Shown here one piece after another: positions 7,922-16,560 of a stretch of DNA of 64,000 bases. Position 1 is the stretch's first letter, and each line of letters begins with the position of its first letter. The notes below the pieces were generated by a model, which was not told the origin of the DNA, did no database searches, and saw only the letters and a program-made list of their open reading frames with translations. The translations under genes and the position numbers were made by a program. This stretch comes from Paenibacillus sp. UNC451MF (GTDB taxonomy: Bacteria; Bacillota; Bacilli; Paenibacillales; NBRC-103111), in NCBI RefSeq assembly GCF_000686845.1, contig NZ_JMLS01000025.1, positions 1 to 64,000 on the forward strand, in the 5' to 3' direction.

Positions 7922-7943
7922 GTTATGAAAGGACCATTCTCTT

Positions 7944-8969
7944 ATGGTGAACAATAAAAAGCTAACGATTGAGGATGTGGCGAAACAAGCCGGTGTCGGG
8001 ATAGCTACTGTTTCCCGGGCACTTAACAATAGCAAAGGCATCAGCGCCAAGACTAAGGCTAAGATATTGCAGGTCGTTAAAGAAATGGGATTTACCCCTA
8101 ACACTTCGGCCCAAAGCCTTAAAATCCGCCAAACACGCCAGATTGCGCTGGCCGTCCCCGATATTCGGAATGCGATTATTCCGGATATTGCCTGGTCGGT
8201 CGAGCAGGCTGCCAAGCAGCACGGATATAGAGTTGTACAAATTAACACGCTGGGGAATGCCATGCTTGAGCTGGAGACGCTGCGGGAGCTGGATCAGCTG
8301 CATGTGGACGGGCTTGTCATAATGCCTTTGGCATACCCTAAGCAACTGGAGCCTATGATTAATCAGGCAGGCATCCCGGTATCTGTCATTAACTATGGCA
8401 AAAAAATGAGCGAGGACCTCAATGCGGATATTGTCGGCATGGCGCGCCAGGAGGGCAAGCTTGTGATGGAGCATCTGCTGCAGATTGGCCGCAATAGAAT
8501 CGCCTATGCGGGTGCGCCAAAACATAAGATAGAAGAGCGGTATTTTGCTTATGAGCAGTCGCTCAACCACATAGACCCGTCCTTCGTCTACTTCGGGGAA
8601 GATTTTTCATTTGAAACGGGGCGCCAGGCCGCCAACTATTTTTACAGTTTAAAGCATATGCCGGATGCCATATATGCCGTGAATGACATGGTTGCTATCG
8701 GCATTGTGAATCGGCTCAAGGAGCTTGGAGTTCGAGTGCCGGAGGATGTGGCAATTGCAGGTATCGATAACAATCTGTGGGCGACGGTCACAACACCACA
8801 AATTACTTCCGTCTCCATTATGGGCAGTGAGGTAGGAAGACTGGCGGCGGAGCTATTGCTCAAACGAATTCAATATCCGAATACCTCCGGGTATGAACGT
8901 GTAGAATTTGAGCCCCGGCTCATTGTCAGGGAGTCCAGTGTCAAAATGAATCAATACGCCAAGAGCTGA
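7944..8969 (+). CDS. LacI/GalR family transcriptional regulator
   Basis: A 341-residue regulator with the LacI helix-turn-helix at residues 7-55 (LTIEDVAKQAGVGIATVSRAL, hinge helix near 50-60) and a periplasmic-binding-protein-like ligand domain to the end (VDGLVIMP, DAIYAVNDMVAIG, VAIAGIDN). LacI proteins usually repress sugar or polyol genes until an inducer binds. The divergent position to bdhA and the two matching palindromes suggest that it controls the dehydrogenase and itself; the ligand is unknown, perhaps a polyol. The start ATG has AAAGGA 10 nt upstream. A large terminator follows. Confidence 0.9.
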   Translation: MVNNKKLTIEDVAKQAGVGIATVSRALNNSKGISAKTKAKILQVVKEMGFTPNTSAQSLKIRQTRQIALAVPDIRNAIIPDIAWSVEQAAKQHGYRVVQINTLGNAMLELETLRELDQLHVDGLVIMPLAYPKQLEPMINQAGIPVSVINYGKKMSEDLNADIVGMARQEGKLVMEHLLQIGRNRIAYAGAPKHKIEERYFAYEQSLNHIDPSFVYFGEDFSFETGRQAANYFYSLKHMPDAIYAVNDMVAIGIVNRLKELGVRVPEDVAIAGIDNNLWATVTTPQITSVSIMGSEVGRLAAELLLKRIQYPNTSGYERVEFEPRLIVRESSVKMNQYAKS

Positions 8970-8984
8970 TTAAAATTTGCAATA

Positions 8985-9033
8985 AAAGGGCTGTGTCAGG
9001 TTATCCTTAACCAGACACAGCCCTTTAATCTTT
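8985..9033 (+). terminator. Long-stem terminator after the LacI gene
   Basis: AAAGGGCTGTGTC (from 8985) pairs with GACACAGCCCTTT (9014-9026), with additional inner GGTTA/TAACC pairing, followed by AATCTTT. The palindrome can also act for minus-strand transcripts. Confidence 0.85.
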
Positions 9034-9162
9034 GTCACTAGTGACCACTTATTCTTCCCCGTCCTCGTCCCCTATGCTCAAATAATTCTGAACAAGAAAG
9101 TGGGGATTCGAACCAACACGGCGTGGATGCCTCGGAGCATATGCCCTTGCCCAAGAACTGCC

Positions 9163-9471
9163 TTAAGCAGCAATAATTCCGTTCATTTGCAGTGTTGCTT
9201 GCGCCTGATCGTCGGCGGGGTGGTAACCTTTTTCCAATAACTCTTTAATGTACATTTTGTTATAAATAAATGAGAAAATAATGCCCGGAACCCATGCCCC
9301 GAATCCCAATGTAAATGTCCCAACTGCGGCAGCGGCAATAAACATTATTGCAGCCCATTTCAGATCGCCTCTGAAAAGTGCTGGGAAAAACCCGAAAAAG
9401 AAGGTAGTCCAACTAAATCCAACTTTTACTTCTTTTATACCACCTGCAGCATTTTTTAGTCGTACACGCAT
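9163..9471 (-). CDS. Small conserved membrane protein (HrgC-like)
   Basis: A 102-residue protein with two hydrophobic segments (about residues 19-35 and 38-70) and the recognisable opening VGFSWTTFFFGFFPALFRGDLKW seen in small HrgC/DUF2628-like membrane proteins. Function is unknown. ATG has AAGGGGCG about 10 nt upstream. It stands alone between the LacI terminator and the rhodanese terminator. I name the family only by resemblance. Confidence 0.75.
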   Translation of the reverse strand: MRVRLKNAAGGIKEVKVGFSWTTFFFGFFPALFRGDLKWAAIMFIAAAAVGTFTLGFGAWVPGIIFSFIYNKMYIKELLEKGYHPADDQAQATLQMNGIIAA

Positions 9472-9634
9472 GAGTATATTCGCCCCTTATTATCATAATT
9501 TTTCCATTTCAATGGTTATTATAGGCAAATAGTCGCATTTTGTCGATACTTAATTATTTGCGAACTCATTTTTTTGGTGTGTACGCCGATCCGTATGAAC
9601 TGGATGCTTGTCTCCCTATTGATTTGGAGCCAAC

Positions 9635-9668
9635 GAAAAAAGCGTACAGTCTTTAGCAGACTATACGC
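9635..9668 (-). terminator. Terminator of the rhodanese gene
   Basis: On the minus strand GCGTATAGTC pairs with GACTGTACGC, with one mismatch, followed by TTTTTT (complement of 9635-9641). Confidence 0.85.
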
Positions 9669-9700
9669 CAAACGCCCGTAGCTACGTGGTCTCTCAGCAC

Positions 9701-10542
9701 TTATTCTTTCCCCGTAGCCACCGGATTGTCCTTATACGACACCCAGTCGCTCCAGCTGCCCGAGTACAGCTTCACATTCGGCAAGCCGGCTTCCTTCAAA
9801 GCAAGCACATTAGGACAAGCCGTAACGCCGGAACCGCAGTAAACGATAATTTCATCAGCATTGTGCAATTCCCCGAACTGCTTACGCAGTGCTGCTGCAT
9901 CCTTCCAGCCGCCTTCTTCATTCAGACTTTGCTTCCAGAAGTAGTTCTTCGCTGAAGGAATATGTCCTGCTACCGGATCAATAGCTTCTTCCAAGCCAAG
10001 ATATCTGCGCTCTTCCCGAGAATCGATCAAACCGTTCCCGGACGTCCGATACGCTCCTTCACTTCCTCCATGCTAACCACCATAGAGCTTTGCAGCTTAG
10101 GCACAAATACAGCTGCATGTACCGCAGGAGGCTCATCTGTTACCGGATAGCCAGCAGCTTTCCATTTGGCGTACCCGCCGTCTAATACAAATGCTTGCGT
10201 ATGCCCTGCGTATTGGAGCATCCACCAAAAACGAGAGGCCATTGCCCCTCCCTGATCGTCATAAGCGATAACCTTCGAGTCCTTGCCGATCCCTGCAGCC
10301 CCCGCAACCTCGGCAAAGCGATCCCAATCCGGCAGCGGATGACGTCCGCCATGCTCGGTTATAGGAGCGGACAATTCTTTCTCCAAATCGACATAAACGG
10401 CACCAGGGATATGATCCTGCTCATAAGACTTCCGCCCAGCATCCGCATTACCCATGCCAAGTACGAAACGGCAATCTACTATAACAACATTCTCATCGGT
10501 TCCATGCTCAAACAACCATTCCTGAGTTACAATATGCTGCAT
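9701..10542 (-). pseudogene. Two-domain sulfurtransferase (rhodanese/3-mercaptopyruvate type) split by a frameshift
   Basis: Read 5' to 3' on the minus strand, a 171-codon frame (10542-10027) holds the whole first rhodanese domain and the start of the second; it stops at TGA just after RIGRPGTV. The rest (from LIDSREERRY, 10030-9701, 109 codons) is in the next frame and carries the catalytic loop CGSGVTAC. Joined, they give a normal 280-residue tandem-domain enzyme that transfers sulfur from thiosulfate or mercaptopyruvate. One missing base in the run GGTTTGA at about 10029-10033 explains the break. The downstream frame could begin with a TTG overlapping the TGA, but it lacks an SD of its own. 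A sequencing error is possible. SD AAGGAAGTG precedes the ATG. Confidence 0.85.
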
Positions 10543-10639
10543 CGAAAGTTCACTTCCTTTGCTGGAGTTAATCTTTTCTTCTAGTATACAACGGAATAGC
10601 GGATGAACAAAATGTGGAAATGAACGAATCTTCGGCAGG

Positions 10640-10668
10640 TCGACAAAAGAGCCCTCTCTTTGTACAAT
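10640..10668 (+). promoter_or_regulatory. Sigma-A promoter of the GNAT gene
   Basis: TCGACA (10640-10645) and TACAAT (10663-10668) are spaced by exactly 17 bp. Transcription would start near 10675, which rules out the in-frame TTG at 10660 as a start codon. Confidence 0.75.
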
Positions 10669-10707
10669 AAAGTATGGAAATTTAATGGAAAAGGAGTTGA
10701 GTGCCCC

Positions 10708-11205
10708 TTGTACAAGACATCCGAACTTCGTATCGTCCCTTTAACGGAAGAGCATTGCCAAGATATTTGTACCTGGAAGTACCCTATACCCTATGACATC
10801 TATAATTGGCGAGATTGGGAGCTGATGGTAAAGGACCAAGAGGAATTCGCTGATGCAGCATTGCGAGAGGAGCAGTACCGCGGAGTAGTCGACTCGGACG
10901 GTACACTAGTAGGGTTTGCTCAATTTTTTCCTTTAGTCGGGGTAACGCGTCTTGGGCTTGGTATGCATCCCCATTTATGCGGGCAAGGATACGGGGTTGA
11001 TTTCGTTCGGGCCATCGTGGCTGAAGCCAAGCAAAAAGCACCTGCCAACGAAATCGATTTGGAGGTGCTTATATGGAATATTCGCGCTTATCGCGTCTAT
11101 GAAAAAGCCGGGTTTACCCATACCGATACCTACGAACGGATGACCCCAACCGGTATGGATATGTTCCACTGTATGGTGTGGAAAGATTCAGCAGCTTTAC
11201 GATAA
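10708..11205 (+). CDS. GNAT family N-acetyltransferase
   Basis: A 165-residue acetyl-CoA-dependent acetyltransferase. The acetyl-CoA loop is seen in GMHPHLCGQGYGVDFV (Q/R-x-x-G-x-G/A type), with the C-terminal NIRAYRVYEKAGFTHTDTY segment typical of the RimJ/RimL-like branch. The N-terminus SELRIVPLTEEHCQDICTW is also family-like. The substrate is unknown. The start is TTG at 10708, with AAGGAG at 10691-10696; the promoter position excludes earlier starts. Its stop codon lies inside the convergent pterin dehydratase gene, the two tails overlapping by 9 nt. Confidence 0.87.
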   Translation: MYKTSELRIVPLTEEHCQDICTWKYPIPYDIYNWRDWELMVKDQEEFADAALREEQYRGVVDSDGTLVGFAQFFPLVGVTRLGLGMHPHLCGQGYGVDFVRAIVAEAKQKAPANEIDLEVLIWNIRAYRVYEKAGFTHTDTYERMTPTGMDMFHCMVWKDSAALR

Positions 11206-11508
11206 ATCCCGCTGTCCGTTGAACACAGCATCGTAGCGTGAAGCCGCCGCAAAATCAAGGTCCGTCAAGCCTCCTGCCCGCCAGGAGGTCAGGCGCAGCC
11301 GAACCAGCTTATAGTCGATAGCAATGAGCGGATGATGATTCAATTCCCGCTCCGATATACGGGCAATTTCCTGCACAAATTGAATACCTTCCATATAAGC
11401 GTCAAACCGGAACGTTTTGACGATCCAATTAACGTCCTCCCTACTCCAGCCTGCCGCCCGCTCTAGCTTATAAGCTATTTCTTCCTCATTCAGCTTCGTC
11501 ATTTTCAT
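11197..11508 (-). CDS. Pterin-4a-carbinolamine dehydratase
   Basis: A 103-residue protein that matches the family pattern E-x3-H-H-P-x5-Y-x9-W-x8-D (ERELNHHPLIAIDY to TDLD). The enzyme dehydrates 4a-hydroxytetrahydrobiopterin to regenerate the cofactor of aromatic amino acid hydroxylases. No hydroxylase gene is near, so a role in another pterin cycle or as a small binding protein is open. Start chosen at complement of 11506-11508 because GGGAGGG lies 9 nt upstream. It follows the 97-residue gene by 45 nt on the same strand, so the two are probably cotranscribed. Its end overlaps the GNAT gene tail. Confidence 0.88.
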   Translation of the reverse strand: MKMTKLNEEEIAYKLERAAGWSREDVNWIVKTFRFDAYMEGIQFVQEIARISERELNHHPLIAIDYKLVRLRLTSWRAGGLTDLDFAAASRYDAVFNGQRDLS

Positions 11509-11553
11509 AAGGTCCGGCCCTCCCATGGCACTTGCCGTAATGGAGCTAGCCAA

Positions 11554-11847
11554 TTAGACCAAGTAAACTACGCTGATCAGCTTGCCCTCATGGTAAATGA
11601 CAATGACATGTTTTTCTCTGTCATGGCTGACCGTACAGCTGCCGACACGCATTTTAGGCTCCGTGCCCAAACCGTAGAACAAATCGTCAGCCAACGTTTT
11701 AATACAGTCCTGCTGCTCCTCGCTATCCAGCTCATTCCAGTCGTCCGAGGTCATTTCCAAAAATGCATAACACTCGTCGATACTGTGTAAAGCTTGGGTA
11801 AAGTCGTCAATAATGTCATTATATTCTCGGGCGAATTTAATTCCCAT
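11554..11847 (-). CDS. Conserved hypothetical protein, 97 aa
   Basis: An acidic soluble protein (DDWNELDSEEQQDCIKTLADDLFYGLG) with a beta-rich C-terminus (HVIVIYHEGKLISVVYLV). No family is recognised, and no signal peptide or membrane segment is seen. SD AAGGA lies about 10 nt before ATG. It precedes the pterin dehydratase gene in what looks like a two-gene unit. Codon use and composition resemble neighbours, supporting a real gene. Confidence 0.7.
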   Translation of the reverse strand: MGIKFAREYNDIIDDFTQALHSIDECYAFLEMTSDDWNELDSEEQQDCIKTLADDLFYGLGTEPKMRVGSCTVSHDREKHVIVIYHEGKLISVVYLV

Positions 11848-12006
11848 GCAACGTCAGTCCTTCCGGATGAAAATGGAATGAAAATGCTTACTAAGCATTT
11901 TAACCTGAAAAATCCTTCTCATGCAACCGCATGGAAATAAAGCATTTGGATCCAAAATCTGTTACACTGTAAGGATACAAACAAGTTCGGAGGCGGAACG
12001 TTTCCT

Positions 12007-13608
12007 ATGTTGAAGCTGCAACTCCCGAAAAACCGAATGAACTTTTTGATCGAACGGATGCAGCATGATTTCGATCTCACCATCCTTGAGCAAGGCTGGG
12101 AGTATTACCATAAGGGCCGTGTATCCGACGTGGAGCTGGTTCACGGTGTGGAAATCAGCGCACTCGTTCGTGGTTCACAGTCCTACGAGGTCATACTGGA
12201 TTTGGACCGTTTTGAGAAAAGTGAATGCAGCTGCCCCTATGACGGGTACTGCAAGCATATGGCCGCTGTTATTTTCACATTATATGCATCGTTTGCACGC
12301 CCGGAACTGCTGCTGCAGCACTTAAAGCAGGCCATTAGGGTCAAAAACCGCCAACAGTTGTCGCGCACAGCTGCCGGTACCAAAACGGAGAAAAAGCAGG
12401 AGCGGCTGGAAGCGCCCCAGGCCAATCAACTGCCTGCTTATTGGCATCGTTTTTTTGACCAGCAATTTTATGGCTATTCTTTATCTCAGCAGCATTCCAT
12501 CGAGCAGTTCTATTCCGCGGCCCAGGAATCACTCAAGCCGATAGCAGAGGAATGGGAGCCCTCGCTGCAAACACTGTATGAGCTGCATGTGCTGCTGTTC
12601 GTCATGCGTAAGATCGAGCAGTTTTATTCCGATACGAAAACTTCCTATATGTCCCACTATATAGAAACAGGCTGCAAAACCGTAGCCAAGCAATGCATGG
12701 AGCAGCTTACGAAGCTGCTTCCTGAATTGGACATTCCGTCATTGGTCAAACGGCATGCCGCTGCTTTGGATGAGACATTGACCATGCTGAGCGAGGCGGC
12801 GCTAAGCGCCAAAGATTCTCCGCTCGATTGGCTGTTAGGCTACCGTAGTATTTGGTGGCAGCTAGCGGAAGAGCCTGAGCGGATCGCCAAAGAGCTGAAG
12901 CGTCTAAAGCTTCTTGCTTCCAAGCAAGGTCTGCAGCCCCGCCGGAGAGACGCATTGTTGGTAGCTATGGCTCACTTCAAAGTAATGGAAGGCAAAGACG
13001 AGCAAGCCCGCGAGCAGCTGGAGGCACTAACCAAGCGGGAAGCCCGAGATTATTTCCTGTATTTGCACCATTGCTACGAGTTGCAGGAATGGGAACGGAT
13101 GCTGTCCTGGCTGCGTTGGATGCTGCCCTCCATGCAAAGAGCGCAGCAGGAAGAGCTGCGGACGTTTTGTACGTACTGGATGGAAGCGGTCAGCCGACAG
13201 CCTGACGACGGCGAATGGGTTGAAGTCATGATAGCCTTGCTGCCGCGGACGTACTATTTCTATACGGCTTACCTGCTCAAGGCCCACCGGTTCAAGGCCT
13301 GGGTTGACCTGCAGATCGCCAACCGGGTCTCGCCGCTCAATCTGTATGCGCTGGATTTGAAAACAGTGGAAAGTCACGACCCTTCTCTCTTGCTGCCGCT
13401 GTATCATCAAGCGGTGGAGCGAAGCATTGCCGAGAAAAACAGGAACGCCTACAAAATGGCCGTCAAGATGCTCAAAAAACTGCACGCCTACTATAAAAAG
13501 CTCGAAAAGCCCAATACATGGGAGGAATATATTTACCGGCTGGCTACACGGTATTCCCGCCTCAGGGCGTTTCAAGAGGAGCTTCGGAAAGCGAAGTGGA
13601 TTCCATGA
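12007..13608 (+). CDS. SWIM zinc finger protein
   Basis: A 533-residue protein with one SWIM zinc-binding motif, C-x-C-x5-C-x-H at about residues 74-84 (SECSCPYDGYCKHM), followed by a long helical region rich in Leu, Glu and Gln. SWIM domains bind nucleic acid or proteins and are often found with SNF2 ATPases in Bacillota. SD GGAGG lies about 11 nt before ATG. Its TGA overlaps the ATG of the next gene (ATGA at 13605-13608), so the two are translationally coupled and probably form a complex. The process served is unknown, perhaps transcription recycling or DNA remodelling. Confidence 0.88.
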   Translation: MLKLQLPKNRMNFLIERMQHDFDLTILEQGWEYYHKGRVSDVELVHGVEISALVRGSQSYEVILDLDRFEKSECSCPYDGYCKHMAAVIFTLYASFARPELLLQHLKQAIRVKNRQQLSRTAAGTKTEKKQERLEAPQANQLPAYWHRFFDQQFYGYSLSQQHSIEQFYSAAQESLKPIAEEWEPSLQTLYELHVLLFVMRKIEQFYSDTKTSYMSHYIETGCKTVAKQCMEQLTKLLPELDIPSLVKRHAAALDETLTMLSEAALSAKDSPLDWLLGYRSIWWQLAEEPERIAKELKRLKLLASKQGLQPRRRDALLVAMAHFKVMEGKDEQAREQLEALTKREARDYFLYLHHCYELQEWERMLSWLRWMLPSMQRAQQEELRTFCTYWMEAVSRQPDDGEWVEVMIALLPRTYYFYTAYLLKAHRFKAWVDLQIANRVSPLNLYALDLKTVESHDPSLLLPLYHQAVERSIAEKNRNAYKMAVKMLKKLHAYYKKLEKPNTWEEYIYRLATRYSRLRAFQEELRKAKWIP

Positions 13609-16544
13609 TCGACTCGTCTGCAATCACGGTTAATGTCAGATGGATAGCTCCGGGCTGCTTCTTTTTGTGGGGCTCCCGGTATAACGGCGGCGTGAGCGAT
13701 GCCTATGATTTGAAGGGGCTGCTGTTCGCCTGGCATGAGCCCTCATTTTATGGCACGTTCATCGAGGTTACGGAATCGATGAACGTGGAGGGGCTGCAGC
13801 TGTCCGCGCTGGAGGCGCTGGACTACTTGTGCAGCCCGAGCGCAGTCCAGCATCTGAAGCTGGACTGGTGCAGCGAGCTGCGCGAGCTGATGAAGCTGGC
13901 GCCGTACGTGAAGGAGGCGCTAGTGCAGGGACGCTGCATGCCCGACTTCGCGAAGTGGAAGGCGGGCGAGCTCGGCTGGAAGCTTCAGCTGCCGGATCAG
14001 GTGGCAGCTGAAGGGTTCTCGCCCTTGGCGCAGCAGTGGATGGACCGCCTCATCCCCGAGTGGGGCGAGGAAGACAGCCTGCTGCGACAAAGCATTAGGC
14101 AGCTGGAGGCAACGTATCCTCTGCTGCAGCGCGGCAAGCTCCCGGCCGACCTGTGGATGGACGAGGAGGACTGGCTCGTCTCCATCGGCTGGCAAACCGA
14201 CGGCACGCCGTTCCGGACGTGCCTGCAGCTGAGCGAGCCGCCGCAGCAACGCAGCGGCAGCGGAACCTGGCCCCTGCGCGTCGTGCTGCAGGACCGCGCC
14301 GACAAGACGCTGCTGCGCGAGGTAGATGCCCGAATGCTGGCTTCAGCCAGCTCGGGCGATGCTGACGCGCACGCGCCAGAGCCAGAGCCAGAGCCAGCCG
14401 CGCTGACGGAGCTCCCTGCTGCATGGCAGCCGGAGCTGCAGCGCGCGGCGCGCGATCTCGCCAAGTGGCAGCGTATCCTGCCATGGCTTGAGAAGAGCGA
14501 TGAGCCCGGCGTGCTGCGCAGCGAGCTCACGCAAGACGAGGCTTGGCAGCTGCTGACCGATGGCAGCCTGCGCCTGATGGAAGCGGGCTACTCCGTCTTC
14601 CTGCCCGCCTGGTGGGAACGCATCCGGCGATGGCGTCCACGCCTCAAAGCGAAGATCAAGTCGTCGGTTGGCTCCGGACCCCAGTCGATGTTCGGCCTCG
14701 AACAGCTCATGCAGTTCGACTGGAAGATCGCCTTGGGCGATATCGAGTTGACGGAGGAAGAATTCCGAGCACTCCTGGAGGAGAAGCGCAAGCTCGTTCA
14801 AATTCGCGGCCAATGGATTCAATTGGACCCGGCCCAGCTTCAGCAGCTTGAACAGGTTATGAAGCAGGTACAGAAGAAGCAGGGACTTTCCTTCCGTGAC
14901 GTGCTAGAGCTGCATCTACTCGGCTCCTCCGAGGGGGAGGAAGAATTCGGCTTCCAGCGATCCCTCCAGATGGAGGTAGAGCTTAATGACCAGCTTCAGG
15001 AAATGGTGGATTTGCTCAACCATGCCAAACGTCCGCCGCTGATCGAACCTCCCGCATCATTTCAAGGGATATTACGCCCTTACCAGGTCGAAGGGATTTC
15101 CTGGCTCTTGTTCCTGCGCCGCGTTGGTCTGGGAGGCTGCTTGGCCGATGACATGGGTCTCGGCAAGACGATACAAATGATTACGTATTTGCTCCATTTG
15201 CGGGAGCAAGAAGCTGCGATTCATGCGGAGCACGGAACGGAGTCTTCCCCGTCGCTCCTCATATGTCCGACTTCGGTGCTCGGCAATTGGCAGAAGGAGC
15301 TCGAGCGGTTTGCTCCCGAGCTCAAAATCCATCTGCACTACGGCCCGAACCGAGCTAAAGGCGATGCCTTCAAGGAGACCTGTGAAGGCTACGATCTGGT
15401 GCTGACAACTTACACATTGTCTCATCTCGATGAAGTCGAGCTATCTCAGCTCGAGTGGAGCTCGATTTGCCTGGATGAGGCCCAAAATATAAAAAATGCG
15501 TACACCAAGCAGGCAACCTCAATCCGCGGCCTAAAGAGCCGCCATCGAATCGCCTTGACAGGGACGCCGATCGAGAATCGGTTGACCGAGCTATGGTCGA
15601 TCTTCGACTTTCTTAATCCAGGCTATCTGGGCACCCTGCGTGAATTCACGCATCACTACGTAGGCGCTATCGAACGGACGAACGATCCCGAGCTCGTATC
15701 CAAGGTACAACGGCTCATTCGCCCTTTCTTGCTGCGAAGAGTCAAGAAGGACCCAGCTATTCAGCTCGATTTACCGGATAAGCACGAATATAAAACATTC
15801 GTCTCGCTAACGGCGGAGCAAGGTCTCTTATACGAAAATTACATTAAGGATATGTTTGAACGGCTGGACAGCCTGAGCGCCATGGAGCGGAGAGGCTTAA
15901 TTTTGGCGGCTTTGACCAAGCTGAAGCAAATTTGCAACCACCCTTCACTCATGCTTAAGGAACCAGCTGGCGTTCCCTGGCAGCAGCGCTCCAACAAAGT
16001 CGAACGGCTGCTGGAAATGGTTCAGGAGCTGCGTCAGGAGGGCGATAAATGCCTTATTTTCACTCAGTTCGTGGAAACGGGCCATCTGCTGCAGCGCATC
16101 CTGGAACAAGAGCTTGATTCCCAAGTGCTATTCTTGCATGGAGGCACGCCTAGAGTGGCACGCGATCGCATGATAAGTGAATTTCAGAACGAAGAGATAC
16201 AAGGAGACCGTCAGCCGGGTATTTTCCTTCTGTCGCTGAAAGCGGGCGGTACGGGGCTTAATCTGACCGCAGCGAATCACGTGTTTCATTTTGACCGGTG
16301 GTGGAATCCTGCCGTTGAAAATCAGGCGACCGACCGTGCTTTTCGAATCGGCCAAACCCGTCATGTACAGGTGCACAAGTTCGTCACGCTCGGCACTCTG
16401 GAGGAACGCATCGATGAGATGATTGAGAAGAAACAAGGCTTAAGCCAGCAAATTGTCGGCAATGGCGAGCAGTGGATCACCGAAATGTCCACCGATGATT
16501 TGAAGGAGCTGTTCGCTTTAAGAAACGAATGGGTCGAACTCTAG
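13605..16544 (+). CDS. SNF2-family DEAD/DEAH-like ATPase
   Basis: A 979-residue Swi2/Snf2 translocase. The N-terminal half (about 1-480) includes a SNF2-associated region with LTEEEFRALLEEKRKLVQI; the motor follows with Walker A DDMGLGKTIQM (about 513-523), motif II CLDEAQNIKN (about 622), motif III ALTGTPIENR and the helicase C domain (about 812-945: SLKAGGTGLNLTAAN, DRAFRIGQTR). Bacterial SNF2 proteins such as RapA and HepA move on duplex DNA without strand opening. The start ATG at 13605 overlaps the SWIM stop. A hexanucleotide repeat at 14375-14397 encodes an EPEPEP linker. The region 13.8-14.6 kb is unusually GC-rich. Confidence 0.93.
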   Translation: MIDSSAITVNVRWIAPGCFFLWGSRYNGGVSDAYDLKGLLFAWHEPSFYGTFIEVTESMNVEGLQLSALEALDYLCSPSAVQHLKLDWCSELRELMKLAPYVKEALVQGRCMPDFAKWKAGELGWKLQLPDQVAAEGFSPLAQQWMDRLIPEWGEEDSLLRQSIRQLEATYPLLQRGKLPADLWMDEEDWLVSIGWQTDGTPFRTCLQLSEPPQQRSGSGTWPLRVVLQDRADKTLLREVDARMLASASSGDADAHAPEPEPEPAALTELPAAWQPELQRAARDLAKWQRILPWLEKSDEPGVLRSELTQDEAWQLLTDGSLRLMEAGYSVFLPAWWERIRRWRPRLKAKIKSSVGSGPQSMFGLEQLMQFDWKIALGDIELTEEEFRALLEEKRKLVQIRGQWIQLDPAQLQQLEQVMKQVQKKQGLSFRDVLELHLLGSSEGEEEFGFQRSLQMEVELNDQLQEMVDLLNHAKRPPLIEPPASFQGILRPYQVEGISWLLFLRRVGLGGCLADDMGLGKTIQMITYLLHLREQEAAIHAEHGTESSPSLLICPTSVLGNWQKELERFAPELKIHLHYGPNRAKGDAFKETCEGYDLVLTTYTLSHLDEVELSQLEWSSICLDEAQNIKNAYTKQATSIRGLKSRHRIALTGTPIENRLTELWSIFDFLNPGYLGTLREFTHHYVGAIERTNDPELVSKVQRLIRPFLLRRVKKDPAIQLDLPDKHEYKTFVSLTAEQGLLYENYIKDMFERLDSLSAMERRGLILAALTKLKQICNHPSLMLKEPAGVPWQQRSNKVERLLEMVQELRQEGDKCLIFTQFVETGHLLQRILEQELDSQVLFLHGGTPRVARDRMISEFQNEEIQGDRQPGIFLLSLKAGGTGLNLTAANHVFHFDRWWNPAVENQATDRAFRIGQTRHVQVHKFVTLGTLEERIDEMIEKKQGLSQQIVGNGEQWITEMSTDDLKELFALRNEWVEL
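14375..14397 (+). repeat. GCCAGA hexanucleotide tandem repeat in the SNF2 gene
   Basis: Three full units and a partial fourth encode alternating Glu-Pro in a linker between the N-terminal region and the rest of the SNF2 protein. Changes in unit number would stay in frame. Confidence 0.8.
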
Positions 16545-16560
16545 CTGCTTACCAAAAGCG

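Noticed and set aside
9101-9114. Minus-strand sequence GGTTCGAATCCCCA like a tRNA T-loop
   Set aside because: The flanking bases do not form a full T stem, anticodon arm or acceptor stem, so no tRNA is supported; at most a remnant.
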